From: Pseudomonas fluorescens
Lineage (GTDB): Bacteria > Pseudomonadota > Gammaproteobacteria > Pseudomonadales > Pseudomonadaceae
Direction of reading: 5' to 3'
DNA: 64,000 bases
NCBI RefSeq assembly: GCF_003732425.1
Contig: NZ_MOBX01000016.1
Location: forward strand, 124,001-188,000
The position numbers were made by a program, and so were the translations under genes. Below the pieces are notes generated by a model that saw only the letters and a list, made by a program, of their open reading frames with translations, ran no database searches and was not told the DNA's origin. Numbering within the stretch: the stretch's first letter is position 1; every line of letters starts with the position of its first letter. Below, one piece after another: positions 50,581 to 60,068 of the stretch.

Positions 50581-50630
50581 GGGTTTCATGTCAGCACAAG
50601 AATCCGGATTAACCACCCCTCAGAGGTTCC

Positions 50631-52058
50631 ATGCCCAACCGCCCGCCTCTCGACGCCATCACCGCACGCTGGTTGCCGTGGGTCGTCGCCATTGCGTTCT
50701 TCATGCAGTCCCTCGACGGGACCATCCTCAACACCGCGCTGCCCGCCATGGCTCGCGATCTGGCCGAAGATCCCTTGCGTATGCAGGGCGTGATCATCGC
50801 CTACATGCTCACCGTGGCCCTGCTGATCCCGGCCTCGGGCTGGATCGCCGATCGTTTCGGCACCAAGAAAATCTTCTTCGGCGCGATTCTGCTGTTCAGT
50901 TTCGGCTCGCTGCTCTGCGCCTTGTCGAGCAGCCTGAGCATGCTGATTGGCGCCCGGGTCATCCAGGGCCTGGGCGGCGCGCTGATGCTGCCGGTCGGGC
51001 GACTCGTCGTACTGCGCGCCTATCCGCGATCCGAACTGGTGCGGATCATGGGCTTCATCACCATCCCCGGCCTGCTCGGCCCGCTGATCGGCCCGACCAT
51101 GGGCGGCTGGATGGTCGAATACCTGACATGGCACTGGATCTTCCTGATCAACCTGCCGGTCGGCGTGATCGGTTGCTACGCGGTGTGGAAATTCATTCCC
51201 GACCTGCGCGGCACCGAGCGCACGCGTTTCGATAGTTTGGGTTTCCTGCTGTTCGGCGCGGCGATGATTCTGATCACCATCGCCATGGAAGGCCTTGGCG
51301 AGTTGCACTTGCCGCACCTGCGGGTGATGTTGCTGCTGTTCGGCGGCATGGCCTGTCTGGCGGCGTACTGGTTACGCGCCGGGCATATCGAAAACCCGTT
51401 GTTCGCACCGTCGCTGTTCAAGACCCGCACCTTTGCCGTCGGCATTCTCGGCAACTTGTTCGCACGTCTGGGCAGCGGTGCCTTGCCGTTTCTGGTGCCG
51501 TTGCTGCTGCAAGTGGCGCTGGGCTATTCGCCGTCGCAAGCAGGGATGAGCATGCTGCCACTGGCAGCGGCGGCGATGTTTGCCAAGTGGATGGCGCGAC
51601 CGCTGATCGAGCGGCTCGGCTATCGCATCGTGCTCACTGGCAACACCTTGGCACTGGGGATCATGCTGGCAAGCATGGGTCTGGTCAGCGAACAGACGCC
51701 GTACTGGCTGCTGCTGTGCCTGCTGGCGATTCTCGGCGCGATCAACTCGCTGCAATTCACCGCGATGAACACCGTAACGCTGATCGATCTCGACGACGCC
51801 AGCGCCAGCAGCGGCAACAGTTTGCTCTCGGTGGTCGCGCAATTGTCATTGAGTCTGGGGGTGGCGTGCGCCGGTGCGTTGCTCGGTGGCTTTACGGCAG
51901 AGATCGGCAACGATGGCGTGGAAACCGTGCTCGGCGCGTTCCAGCTGACCTTCGTTACCGTCGGGATCATGGCGATGCTCGCCGCGACGATCTTCTCGCA
52001 ACTGTCGAAAGAAGATGGCCGCCGAGCCAAACGCCCGGAAGAACACATCGAACACTAG
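50631..52058 (+). CDS. MFS drug/metabolite exporter (DHA2, MdtD-like)
   Basis: 475-residue inner-membrane transporter with about 14 predicted helices, of the EmrB/QacA (DHA2) type and closest in length and motif to MdtD. FFMQSLDGTILNTALPAMARDL is motif D1-like; GWIADRFGTKKIF is motif A; RVIQGLGGALMLPVGRLVVLR is motif B-like; GFITIPGLLGPLIGPTMGGWM is motif C, the antiporter signature. SD AGAGG before ATG 50631. It stands alone between REP elements. Substrate unknown. Confidence 0.85.
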   Translation: MPNRPPLDAITARWLPWVVAIAFFMQSLDGTILNTALPAMARDLAEDPLRMQGVIIAYMLTVALLIPASGWIADRFGTKKIFFGAILLFSFGSLLCALSSSLSMLIGARVIQGLGGALMLPVGRLVVLRAYPRSELVRIMGFITIPGLLGPLIGPTMGGWMVEYLTWHWIFLINLPVGVIGCYAVWKFIPDLRGTERTRFDSLGFLLFGAAMILITIAMEGLGELHLPHLRVMLLLFGGMACLAAYWLRAGHIENPLFAPSLFKTRTFAVGILGNLFARLGSGALPFLVPLLLQVALGYSPSQAGMSMLPLAAAAMFAKWMARPLIERLGYRIVLTGNTLALGIMLASMGLVSEQTPYWLLLCLLAILGAINSLQFTAMNTVTLIDLDDASASSGNSLLSVVAQLSLSLGVACAGALLGGFTAEIGNDGVETVLGAFQLTFVTVGIMAMLAATIFSQLSKEDGRRAKRPEEHIEH

Positions 52059-52081
52059 CGACAACTTTTGTAGAGAGCTTT

Positions 52082-52190
52082 TGTGGCGAGGGAGCTTGCT
52101 CCCGCTGGGACGCGAAGCGTCCCCCTGCTCTTAACCTCAAAAAGCAGGGGACTGCTGCGCAGTCCAGCGGGAGCAAGCTCCCTCGCCACA
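52082..52190. repeat. REP doublet, family A (short)
   Basis: Inverted TGTGGCGAGGGAGCTTGCTC pair with a reduced centre (109 bases against about 132), between the MFS gene and dbpA. The lost part lies between the inner arms, so the hairpin is kept. Confidence 0.9.
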
Positions 52191-52296
52191 AGTAAATCCT
52201 TCACTTCTGGTTTTAGTCGCTGTTCGTCCAGAACTTTCGAAGAATGTGGCACGGGGCTGCTACACTGCGCGACATTTTGTTTTGCAGGCCAGTCCC

Positions 52297-53682
52297 GTGA
52301 CCACCATCGCCACCGCTTTTAATACTCTGCCGCTGTCCGCCGCCATGCTGGCTAACCTCGAATCCCTCGGTTATGCCCAGATGACGCCGATCCAGGCGCA
52401 GAGCTTGCCGGTGATCCTCAAGGGGATGGACCTCATCGCTCAGGCCAAGACCGGCAGCGGCAAGACCGCCGCGTTCGGCATCGGCCTGCTCAACCCGATC
52501 AACCCGCGCTACTTCGGTTGCCAGGCCCTGGTGATCTGCCCGACACGCGAGCTGGCCGACCAGGTCGCCAAGGAAGTTCGTCGTCTGGCCCGCGCCGAAG
52601 ACAACATCAAGGTCCTGACCCTGTGCGGCGGCGTGTCGTTCGGCCCGCAAATCGCTTCGCTGGAGCACGGCGCGCACATCATCGTCGGCACTCCGGGTCG
52701 TATCCAGCAGCACCTGCGCAAAGGTTCGCTGGTGCTGGATGGCCTGAACACGCTGATCCTCGACGAAGCCGACCGCATGCTCGACATGGGTTTCTACGAC
52801 GCCATCGAAGACATCATCGTCAAGACCCCGGAGCGTCGTCAGACCCTGCTGTTCTCCGCCACTTACCCGGTGGGCATCAAGCAACTCGCCTCGAAGTTCA
52901 TGCGTGATCCGCAAACGGTGAAAGCCGAAGCGTTCCACGATGACACGCAGATCGAGCAGCGTTTCTACGAGATCTCCCCGGAAGATCGCATGAGCGCAGT
53001 GACCAAAGTCCTGCACCATTTCCGTCCGGCGTCCTGCGTGGCGTTCTGCTTCACCAAGCAGCAGGTTCAGGAAACCGTTGATCACCTGACCGCCAAAGGC
53101 ATTTCCGCCGTCGGCCTGCACGGCGATCTGGAACAGCGTGACCGCGATCAGGTACTGGCGATGTTCGCTAACCGCAGTACGTCGGTACTGGTCGCCACCG
53201 ACGTCGCCGCCCGTGGTCTGGACATCGATGCGCTGGACATGGTGATCAACGTCGAACTGGCGCGCGATTCGGAAATCCACATTCACCGCGTTGGCCGTAC
53301 CGGTCGTGCTGGCGAAAAAGGCATTGCCATCAGCCTCGTTGCTCCGGGCGAAGCGCACCGCGCACAAGCCATCGAACAACTGCAGAAATCGCCGCTGAAC
53401 TGGGATCAGGTCGATAACCTCAAGTCCCAGGGCCTCGCCCCGCTGCAGCCGCCGATGACCACGCTGTGCATCGGTGCCGGTCGTAAAGACAAAGTGCGTC
53501 CGGGCGACATCCTTGGCGCATTGACCGGCGATGCCGGCATTCCGGGTGCACAGGTTGGCAAGATCGCGATTTTCGACTTCCAGGCTTATGTGGCCGTGGA
53601 CCGCACCGTGGCGATGCAGGCCTTGCAGCGTTTGAACGACGGCAAGATCAAGGGCCGTTCGCTGCGCGTACGCATCCTCTGA
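52297..53682 (+). CDS. dbpA: ATP-dependent RNA helicase DbpA
   Basis: 461-residue DEAD-box helicase that acts on 23S rRNA hairpin 92 during 50S assembly. GTG start at 52297 (VTTIATAFNTLPLS), since the family N-terminus aligns here and the codons before it are not similar. Motif I AQAKTGSGKTAAFG near 50, motif II ILDEADRMLDMG near 155, SAT near 188, and VATDVAARGLDIDAL and HRVGRTGRAGEKG in the second RecA domain. The last ~75 residues (GDILGALTGDAGIPGAQVGKIAIFDFQAYVAV) are the DbpA-specific RNA-binding domain, which separates it from other DEAD proteins. Confidence 0.94.
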   Translation: MTTIATAFNTLPLSAAMLANLESLGYAQMTPIQAQSLPVILKGMDLIAQAKTGSGKTAAFGIGLLNPINPRYFGCQALVICPTRELADQVAKEVRRLARAEDNIKVLTLCGGVSFGPQIASLEHGAHIIVGTPGRIQQHLRKGSLVLDGLNTLILDEADRMLDMGFYDAIEDIIVKTPERRQTLLFSATYPVGIKQLASKFMRDPQTVKAEAFHDDTQIEQRFYEISPEDRMSAVTKVLHHFRPASCVAFCFTKQQVQETVDHLTAKGISAVGLHGDLEQRDRDQVLAMFANRSTSVLVATDVAARGLDIDALDMVINVELARDSEIHIHRVGRTGRAGEKGIAISLVAPGEAHRAQAIEQLQKSPLNWDQVDNLKSQGLAPLQPPMTTLCIGAGRKDKVRPGDILGALTGDAGIPGAQVGKIAIFDFQAYVAVDRTVAMQALQRLNDGKIKGRSLRVRIL

Positions 53683-53699
53683 CCCCCTGTTGATTCACC

Positions 53700-53831
53700 T
53701 GTGGCGAGGGAGCTTGCTCCCGCTGGGCTGCGAAGCGGCCCTAAAACCAGCCAACGCGATTTCCAGGAATACCGCGTTGACTGGGTTTACGACGGCTACG
53801 CCGCCGAGCGGGAGCAAGCTCCCTCGCCACA
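53700..53831. repeat. REP doublet, family A
   Basis: Inverted TGTGGCGAGGGAGCTTGCTC pair between dbpA and the YhiN-like gene. It has the ACGGCTACGCCGCCGAGCGG form of the right inner arm, like the doublet at 50448. Confidence 0.9.
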
Positions 53832-53872
53832 AAAGCCGCCCAGGCTGATTATCGAAAATTGAGGACACCGTT

Positions 53873-55051
53873 TTGCGCTCTACCGAAGTCGTGATCATTG
53901 GCGCTGGCGCCGCTGGGTTGATGTGTGCACTGACCGCCGCCGGGCGCGGGCGTCAGGTCTTGCTGCTCGACCACGCAAACAAGGCCGGCAAGAAAATCCT
54001 GATGTCGGGCGGTGGCCGCTGCAATTTCACCAACATGTACACCGAACCGAGCAATTTCCTCTCGCAGAACCCGCACTTCTGCAAATCGGCACTGGCGCGC
54101 TATACCCAGTGGGATTTCATCGGCATGGTCGCTAAACACGCCGTGCCGTACCACGAGAAAAAACTCGGCCAGCTGTTCTGCGATAACAAGTCCAGCGACA
54201 TCCTCGGCATGCTCCTCGACGAGTGCGATCAGGCCGGCGTCGAGCTGCATCTGGACACGTCGATCCAGACGATCGAGAAAGTCGAAAGCGGTTATCTGCT
54301 CGACACCACCCTCGGCCAGATCCAGTGCCAGTCACTGGTGATCGCCACGGGCGGTCTGTCGATCCCGACGCTGGGCGCCACCGGTTTCGGTTACCAAGTG
54401 GCCAAACAGTTCGGCCATGAACTGCTGCCAACCCGCGCTGGGCTGGTGCCGTTCACCATCACCGATCAGCTCAAGGAGCTCTGCACCGAGTTGTCCGGGA
54501 CGTCGGTGGATTGCCTGGTCAGCTGCAACGACCAGAGCTTTCGCGAAAACATCCTGTTCACTCACCGTGGCCTCAGCGGCCCGGCGATTCTGCAGATTTC
54601 CTCGTTCTGGGAATCTGGCGATACGGTGGAGATCAACCTGCTGCCGGATCACGACGCGGCGAGCTGGTTGCAACAACAAGTGGCCGAGCGCCCGAACAGC
54701 GAACTGAAAACCCTGCTCGGTGAAATCTTCACCAAGAAGATGGCCAATTTGCTGGCAGACAACTGGTTTGTGTCCAAGCCGATGAAGCAGTACACCCATG
54801 CGGAACTGGCGGAAATCGCCGATAAGCTGGGCAGCTGGAAAGTCGTGCCGGCGGGCACTGAGGGTTATCGCACGGCCGAAGTCACACTCGGTGGCGTTGA
54901 TACCCGCGAAGTGTCGTCCAAGACCATGGAATCGTTGAAAAGCCCTGGCCTGTACTTCATCGGTGAAGTGCTCGACGTCACCGGGCATCTGGGCGGCTTC
55001 AACTTCCAGTGGGCGTGGGCCTCCGGCTACGCTGCCGCCCAATACGCCTGA
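53873..55051 (+). CDS. HI0933/YhiN-family flavoprotein
   Basis: 392-residue FAD-dependent oxidoreductase of the HI0933 (YhiN) family, cytoplasmic, function unknown. N-terminal VVIIGAGAAGLMCALTAAGRG, then KKILMSGGGRCNFTNMYTEP (about residues 41-60), a family hallmark, and at the end VLDVTGHLGGFNFQWAWASGYAAAQ. The start is TTG at 53873, eight bases after GAGGA. TTG is favoured because the FAD motif begins at residue 6, as usual, and no ATG is available. Single gene between REP elements. Confidence 0.88.
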   Translation: MRSTEVVIIGAGAAGLMCALTAAGRGRQVLLLDHANKAGKKILMSGGGRCNFTNMYTEPSNFLSQNPHFCKSALARYTQWDFIGMVAKHAVPYHEKKLGQLFCDNKSSDILGMLLDECDQAGVELHLDTSIQTIEKVESGYLLDTTLGQIQCQSLVIATGGLSIPTLGATGFGYQVAKQFGHELLPTRAGLVPFTITDQLKELCTELSGTSVDCLVSCNDQSFRENILFTHRGLSGPAILQISSFWESGDTVEINLLPDHDAASWLQQQVAERPNSELKTLLGEIFTKKMANLLADNWFVSKPMKQYTHAELAEIADKLGSWKVVPAGTEGYRTAEVTLGGVDTREVSSKTMESLKSPGLYFIGEVLDVTGHLGGFNFQWAWASGYAAAQYA

Positions 55052-55351
55052 TCCAAAATCAAACGCAATACCCTGTAGGAGCGAGCTTTTGTGGCGAGGG
55101 AGCTTGCTCCCGCTGGGCTGCGAAACGGCCCCAAACCATATATAGCGGTTCACTAGATGTAGCGCATTGACCGATTTTACGACTGCTGCGCAGCCGAGCG
55201 GGAGCAAGCTCCCTCGCCACAGTCAGCAATATCCTCACTACCTATGCACGTGTAAGGAACACTTTTTGCTGTCAGATGTGATCGGCGCCATTGCGTCGGC
55301 GTCATTACTGGCTCAATTTAGCGGCATCGCCTCGGAAGGCCTTCGCACTTC
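55052..55351. other. Gap before yccS-like gene
   Basis: 300 bases with a family A REP doublet (55090-55221); the remaining 130 bases probably hold the promoter and leader of the YccS gene. A partial family-C-like string CTGTAGGAGCGAGC directly precedes the doublet. Nothing else is seen. Confidence 0.6.
55090..55221. repeat. REP doublet, family A
   Basis: Inverted TGTGGCGAGGGAGCTTGCTC pair. It is preceded by TGTAGGAGCGAGCTTT, a remnant resembling another REP family, suggesting one element landed in or beside another. Confidence 0.88.
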
Positions 55352-57544
55352 ATGTCCTCGACCTCGTTTCGTCAGTCTTTGCGGCGCCTGTGGGCGCTGG
55401 ATAAATTCAGCTACAGCGTGCGGGTGTTCATCGCCCTGACCGGCAGCATGGCGCTGTGTTGGTATCAGGATGAAATGGGCCTGCTGATCCCGTTGTTCCT
55501 CGGCATTATCGCCAGCGCCCTGGCCGAGACCGACGACAGTTGGCAGGGCCGCCTCAACGCCCTCGCCGTAACGCTAGTGTGTTTCAGCATCGCCGCGCTG
55601 TCGGTGGAGTTGCTCTTCCCCTACCCCATCGTATTTGCCATTGCCCTGGCGCTGGCCAGCTTCGGCCTGACCATGCTCGGGGCGCTTGGCGAGCGTTACG
55701 GGGCGATTGCTTCGGCGACGTTGATTCTGTCCGTATACACAATGATCGGCGTTGATCAGCGCGGTGGCGCGGTCACCGATTTCTGGCACGAACCGATGTT
55801 GCTGGTCGCCGGTGCGGCGTGGTACGGCTTGCTATCGGTGTTGTGGCAAGCGATGTTTTCCAACCAGCCAGTGCAGCAGAGTCTGGCGCGGTTGTTCCGC
55901 GAACTGGGTTTTTACCTGAAGCTGAAATCGGCACTGTTCGAGCCGATCCGGCAGATGGATGTCGAGGCCCGGCGTCTGGAACTGGCCCAGCAAAACGGCC
56001 GCGTGGTGGCAGCGCTGAACAGTGCCAAGGAAATCATTCTGCACCGCGTCGGCAATGGCCGCCCCGGCTCGAAAGTCAGTCGCTACTTGAAGCTGTATTT
56101 CCTCGCTCAGGACATCCACGAACGCGCCAGTTCCTCGCACTATCCGTACAACGCACTGGCCGAAGCGTTCTTCCACAGTGACGTGCTGTTCCGCTGCCAA
56201 CGCCTGTTGCGCCAGCAAGGCAAAGCCTGCCGCGCCTTGGCCGAATCGATCCAGATGCGTCAGCCGTTCATTTACGACGCCAGTTTTGCCGAAGCCCTGA
56301 GCGACCTCGACGCCTCCCTCGAACACCTGCGCATCCAGAGCAATCCGGCGTGGCGCGGATTGCTGCGTTCGCTGCGTGCACTGGCAGCGAACCTTGGCAC
56401 CCTCGACCGTTTGCTCAGCGACGCGAGTAACCCCGACGCCTTGGCCGATGCGACCGACAGCAGCTTGCTCGACCGCTCGCCGCGCAACCTCAAAGACGTT
56501 TGGATTCGCCTGCGTACGCAACTGACGCCGACCTCTCTGCTGTTCCGTCATGCCCTGCGCCTGCCATTGGCACTGAGTATCGGTTACGGCATGGTGCATT
56601 TGATTCACCCTTCGCAGGGCTACTGGATCATCCTCACCACGCTGTTCGTCTGCCAGCCGAACTACGGCGCAACGCGGCGCAAACTCGGTCAGCGGATCCT
56701 TGGCACCGCCATCGGCCTGACCGTGGCGTGGGCGCTGTTCGATCTGTTCCCGAGTCCGCTGGTGCAGTCGTGCTTTGCGATCGCTGCCGGCGTGGTGTTC
56801 TTTACCAACCGCACCACCCGCTACACCTTGGCCACCGCCGCGATCACCATCATGGTGCTGTTCTGCTTCAACCAGGTCGGTGACGGTTACGGGCTGTTCC
56901 TGCCACGGCTGTTCGATACCTTGCTCGGCAGCCTGATTGCCGGCCTGACGGTGTTCCTGTTCCTGCCGGACTGGCAGGGCCGACGCCTGAACAAAGTGCT
57001 GGCCAACACCCTGACCTGCAACAGCATCTACCTGCGCCAGATCATGCAGCAATACGCCGCCGGCAAGAGTGATGACCTCGCCTATCGGCTGGCCCGCCGC
57101 AACGCACACAACGCCGATGCGGCGCTGTCGACGACGCTGGCGAACATGCTCATGGAACCGGGGCATTTCCGTAAGGAAGCGGACGTGGGTTTCCGCTTCC
57201 TGGTGCTCTCGCACACGTTGTTGAGTTATCTGTCAGGTCTGGGCGCGCACCGCGAGACGCAGTTGCCGCCGGATGTGCGTGAGCATTTGATTGATGGCGC
57301 CGGGGTGAAACTGGCAACAAGCATCGACGAAATTGCCCAAGGGCTGGCGAACAAACAGCCGGTGGCGATTCAAAGTGACGAAGAAGAAGCGCTGGCCAAC
57401 GAGCTGGAGCAAATGCCTGATGAGATTGATGAAGGGCAGCGGCTGGTGCAGACGCAACTGGCGTTGATTTGCCGGCAGTTGGGGCCGTTGCGGACGTTGG
57501 CGGCGCACCTGATCAAGGACACCAGTGAGGTCAGCGCTGGCTGA
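55352..57544 (+). CDS. yccS: YccS/YhfK-family membrane protein (FUSC)
   Basis: 730-residue inner-membrane protein with two blocks of about five or six helices (about 25-170 and 395-530) joined and followed by cytoplasmic domains, the layout of YccS and of fusaric-acid-resistance-type (FUSC) proteins. Typical segments: ETDDSWQGRLNALAVTLVCFSIAALSVELLF in the first block and HPSQGYWIILTTLFVCQPNYGATRRKLGQRILGT in the second. A C-terminal acidic stretch (QSDEEEALANELEQMPDEIDEG) is notable. ATG 55352 has a weak GGAAGG far upstream. The function of YccS is poorly known; efflux is possible. Confidence 0.87.
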   Translation: MSSTSFRQSLRRLWALDKFSYSVRVFIALTGSMALCWYQDEMGLLIPLFLGIIASALAETDDSWQGRLNALAVTLVCFSIAALSVELLFPYPIVFAIALALASFGLTMLGALGERYGAIASATLILSVYTMIGVDQRGGAVTDFWHEPMLLVAGAAWYGLLSVLWQAMFSNQPVQQSLARLFRELGFYLKLKSALFEPIRQMDVEARRLELAQQNGRVVAALNSAKEIILHRVGNGRPGSKVSRYLKLYFLAQDIHERASSSHYPYNALAEAFFHSDVLFRCQRLLRQQGKACRALAESIQMRQPFIYDASFAEALSDLDASLEHLRIQSNPAWRGLLRSLRALAANLGTLDRLLSDASNPDALADATDSSLLDRSPRNLKDVWIRLRTQLTPTSLLFRHALRLPLALSIGYGMVHLIHPSQGYWIILTTLFVCQPNYGATRRKLGQRILGTAIGLTVAWALFDLFPSPLVQSCFAIAAGVVFFTNRTTRYTLATAAITIMVLFCFNQVGDGYGLFLPRLFDTLLGSLIAGLTVFLFLPDWQGRRLNKVLANTLTCNSIYLRQIMQQYAAGKSDDLAYRLARRNAHNADAALSTTLANMLMEPGHFRKEADVGFRFLVLSHTLLSYLSGLGAHRETQLPPDVREHLIDGAGVKLATSIDEIAQGLANKQPVAIQSDEEEALANELEQMPDEIDEGQRLVQTQLALICRQLGPLRTLAAHLIKDTSEVSAG

Positions 57545-57554
57545 CAGAGCGTCA

Positions 57555-57628
57555 TCGCGAGCAGGCTCGCTCCCACACTGGATTTATGCACGACACAGAC
57601 CCCATGTGGGAGCGAGCCTGCTCGCGAA
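57555..57628. repeat. REP doublet, family B (inverted arrangement)
   Basis: TCGCGAGCAGGCTCGCTCCC then its complement, between convergent yccS and the solute-binding protein gene. Confidence 0.9.
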
Positions 57629-57666
57629 GAGGCCATCAGACACCCAGCAAATTCAGGATCAGAAAC

Positions 57667-58404
57667 TCACATCCCATGCTGCCTCAACAACTTGTCATAA
57701 CTGCCATCCGCCTTCATCGCCGCTATCGCCTTGTCAAACCCCGCGACAATCTGCTCATGCTGCGGATTCTTCAGGCTCACCAATATATGCAGGCTGTTCT
57801 CACTCAACGGCTTGGGTAAAAACTCCACCGAATTGCGCACCTTGGCGGATTCCCGCGCCAGGTAATACTTCGCCACATACTCATCCTCCAGCGTCAGCTT
57901 GACCCGATCCGCCGCGAGCATGCGCACGGCCATGGCGAAGTTGTGCACAGGGACTTTCTGCAACGCCGTATCGGCATCGAACGGCGCCGAGTAGGCGTAG
58001 CCGCGCACCACCGCAATTGGATAGGTGTGCAGTTGCTGCAGGTTGGAGTAGTCGAGTGGCGTGTCTTTGCGCTTGAGAAAGCGGATGCGGTTGAGCAGGT
58101 ATTCCCCGGAAAATTGCCCGAGCTTGGTCCGCTCGTCGTTGTACCAGGCGTTGACCAGCACATCGTAACGGCCCTCACCCACACCAAGCAGCGCCCGTGC
58201 CCACGGCACTTGCTCGTAACCGCTGGCGTAACCGGCTCTGGACAGCGCGGTGCTGACAATGTCGGTGGCCAGGCCGCCGTTGACCAGCGTGTCGTCGGTA
58301 AAGGGTGGCCAGATATCAAACACCAGCCGCAGTTTCTCCGCTGCGGCGGTCTGAGCCAGCAAGAGCAATCCGATCAAAGCAAAGGCTCGATGCAAACGCG
58401 GCAT
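57667..58404 (-). CDS. Periplasmic solute-binding protein (amino-acid type)
   Basis: 245-residue protein with a signal peptide (MPRLHRAFALIGLLLLAQTAAAEKLRL). The mature part is an SBP_bac_3-like domain: RLVFDIWPPFTDDTLVNGGLATDIVSTALSRAGY, then VLVNAWYNDERTKLGQFS and LLAADRVKLTLEDEYVAKYY. No permease or ATPase genes are nearby, so it may be a stand-alone sensor-type or orphan binding protein. ATG 58404 with AAGGA upstream; an upstream frame to 58458 gives no better signal peptide. Ligand unknown. Confidence 0.83.
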   Translation of the reverse strand: MPRLHRAFALIGLLLLAQTAAAEKLRLVFDIWPPFTDDTLVNGGLATDIVSTALSRAGYASGYEQVPWARALLGVGEGRYDVLVNAWYNDERTKLGQFSGEYLLNRIRFLKRKDTPLDYSNLQQLHTYPIAVVRGYAYSAPFDADTALQKVPVHNFAMAVRMLAADRVKLTLEDEYVAKYYLARESAKVRNSVEFLPKPLSENSLHILVSLKNPQHEQIVAGFDKAIAAMKADGSYDKLLRQHGM

Positions 58405-58658
58405 GCTTGAAATCCTTAGCGGGCACATTGCCCAGCATGTTTTCAGCCAAAACCCCAAGGCCCCTTACCGGCAAAACCCAGGCCCTAACATTAGCTCATT
58501 GCAGCCAGTGCACAGGGCTCTCCAGCAGATTACACAAAGTCGCCAGGGCTGCGAGAAAGGAATGATGGCATTTTGACCTTTGTCACAGACTCTTACGCCA
58601 TACAGACATCTTTGGCGTCTGCGCTTAGTATCGGGCGACACGTTCAAGGAATCGGCAA

Positions 58659-59111
58659 ATGACAATCGAATGGGTCTGCAAACATCACAGTGATCTGGGC
58701 AAGGAACAGCTGTACGCGCTGTTGAAGCTGCGCTCGGACGTGTTCGTGGTCGAACAGAAGTGCGCCTATCCGGACCTCGACGGTCAGGATCTGGAAGGCG
58801 ATACCTACCATCTGATGGGGTGGGAGGATGACCAGTTGATGGCGTACCTGCGCCTGCTGGACCCGGAATCCCAGGGCGGCGACGTGGTGATCGGCCGCGT
58901 GATTACCGCACCGCAGGGTCGCGGCAAAGGGCTGGGCCACGAATTGATGGAGCAGGCGCTGAAGCAGGCCGAAAAGCATTGGCCGCAAGTGCCGATCTAT
59001 CTATCGGCGCAGGCGCATTTGCAGGGTTATTACGGCAAGTACGGGTTTGTGGTGGCGGGGGAGGAGTATCTGGAGGATGACATTCCGCATATCGGGATGC
59101 GTCGCCCTTAA
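58659..59111 (+). CDS. ElaA-like GNAT acetyltransferase
   Basis: 150-residue acetyl-CoA-dependent N-acetyltransferase close to ElaA. LRSDVFVVEQKCAYPDLDGQDLEGDTYHL is the ElaA-typical N-terminal part. The acetyl-CoA loop is RVITAPQGRGKGLGHELMEQAL (Q/RxxGxG/A, about 80-101), followed by IYLSAQAHLQGYYGKYGFVVAGEEYLEDDIPHIGM. SD AAGGA with good spacing before ATG 58659. Acceptor unknown. Divergent from the solute-binding protein gene. Confidence 0.9.
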   Translation: MTIEWVCKHHSDLGKEQLYALLKLRSDVFVVEQKCAYPDLDGQDLEGDTYHLMGWEDDQLMAYLRLLDPESQGGDVVIGRVITAPQGRGKGLGHELMEQALKQAEKHWPQVPIYLSAQAHLQGYYGKYGFVVAGEEYLEDDIPHIGMRRP

Positions 59112-59118
59112 GTGCCCC

Positions 59119-59183
59119 TTCGCGAGCAGGCTCGCTCCCACAGGGAAACGCATTCCAACTGTGGGAGCGAGCCTGCTCGCGAA
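59119..59183. repeat. REP doublet, family B (short loop)
   Basis: TTCGCGAGCAGGCTCGCTCC followed after GGAAACGCATTCC-type spacer by its complement, between convergent elaA-like and wHTH genes. Similar in size to the doublet at 9604-9669. Confidence 0.9.
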
Positions 59184-59208
59184 GGCGTCAGCTCAGGCGC
59201 TGCAGGAC

Positions 59209-59505
59209 TCAGGGATATTCAAGAACAGCCTTGATCTGCCGCAAATTGCGCTCGATCCACCCGCGATCAATCGCCCCCCACTCGCGAATCCGATAGCGCC
59301 CGGCGTGATTACGCGCGCCCTCCTCCTGTTCGAATTCACAGACGATATCCAGATCTGCCAACGCGGCAATCGTGTCCTGCGCCGTGCGCCGGGGCATGCC
59401 GGTCACTTCGGTCAGCGTCGGCACACTCGGTGCCAGACCGCTGTCGATCAGGTACGCCACGTACAAGCGGCGGTAGAAACTGCTTTTGGTCTTGCTGACG
59501 TCCAT
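59209..59505 (-). CDS. Small winged helix-turn-helix protein
   Basis: 98-residue DNA-binding protein. KSSFYRRLYVAYLIDSGLAPSVPTLTEVTGMPRRTAQDTIAAL gives a clear helix-turn-helix (about residues 27-50), then the wing LDIVCEFEQEEGARNHAGRYRIREWGAI. It resembles the HTH_43-type family. ATG 59505 was chosen for AGGA nine bases upstream; GTG 59511 would add two residues. It is 24 bases downstream of the peptidase gene and probably co-transcribed with it. Targets unknown. Confidence 0.78.
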   Translation of the reverse strand: MDVSKTKSSFYRRLYVAYLIDSGLAPSVPTLTEVTGMPRRTAQDTIAALADLDIVCEFEQEEGARNHAGRYRIREWGAIDRGWIERNLRQIKAVLEYP

Positions 59506-59529
59506 CCACACCTTCCTGGTTGCGTACTG

Positions 59530-60024
59530 TTAAGCCTGCATATCCCGCCAGGTTAGGTACACGCGCAGATCAAACTCGACCTGGTGATACCCCGGCAGCA
59601 TGTGCTCACACAATTTATAGAACGCCTTGTTGTGATCCGATTCCTTGAAGTGCGCCAGTTCATGCACCACGATCATTTTCAGAAAGTCCGGCGCGGCGTC
59701 CTTGAACAACGAGGCGATACGAATCTCTTTCTTGGCCTTGAGCTTGCCGCCCTGCACCCGTGAAACCGTAGTGTGCAGACCGAGGGCGCGGTGGGTCAGG
59801 TCGAGGCGGTTGTCGAACAGCACTTTGTCGATGGCCGGGGCGTTGCGCAGGTATTCCTGCTTCAGGTCCAGCGCGTAGCTGTACAAGGCCTTGTCGCTCT
59901 GCACATCGTGCCGCCCTGAATAGCGTTGATTGAGGTATTCACCCAGACGCCCTTCGGCAATCAGTTGGCGCACCTGGTCCTGCAATTGCGCGGGATAAGC
60001 CTGGAGGTACTTCAACACAGTCAT
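59530..60024 (-). CDS. YgjP-like zinc metallopeptidase (DUF45)
   Basis: 164-residue protein with a zinc peptidase motif HELAHFKESDH (HExxH with a further His, near residues 115-125), as in the YgjP/DUF45 family related to SprT. VSRVQGGKLKAKKEIRIASLFKDAAPDFLKMIVVHELAH is the core. ATG 60024 (MTVLKYLQAYP) was chosen; the frame is open to 60072 but overlaps the neighbouring gene's end. No signal peptide. It follows the GGDEF-EAL gene with little spacing. Substrate unknown. Confidence 0.85.
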   Translation of the reverse strand: MTVLKYLQAYPAQLQDQVRQLIAEGRLGEYLNQRYSGRHDVQSDKALYSYALDLKQEYLRNAPAIDKVLFDNRLDLTHRALGLHTTVSRVQGGKLKAKKEIRIASLFKDAAPDFLKMIVVHELAHFKESDHNKAFYKLCEHMLPGYHQVEFDLRVYLTWRDMQA

Positions 60025-60068
60025 GGACGAGCGACACGGTTGGAAAAAGGTCTGCCAGTGTAGCGAAT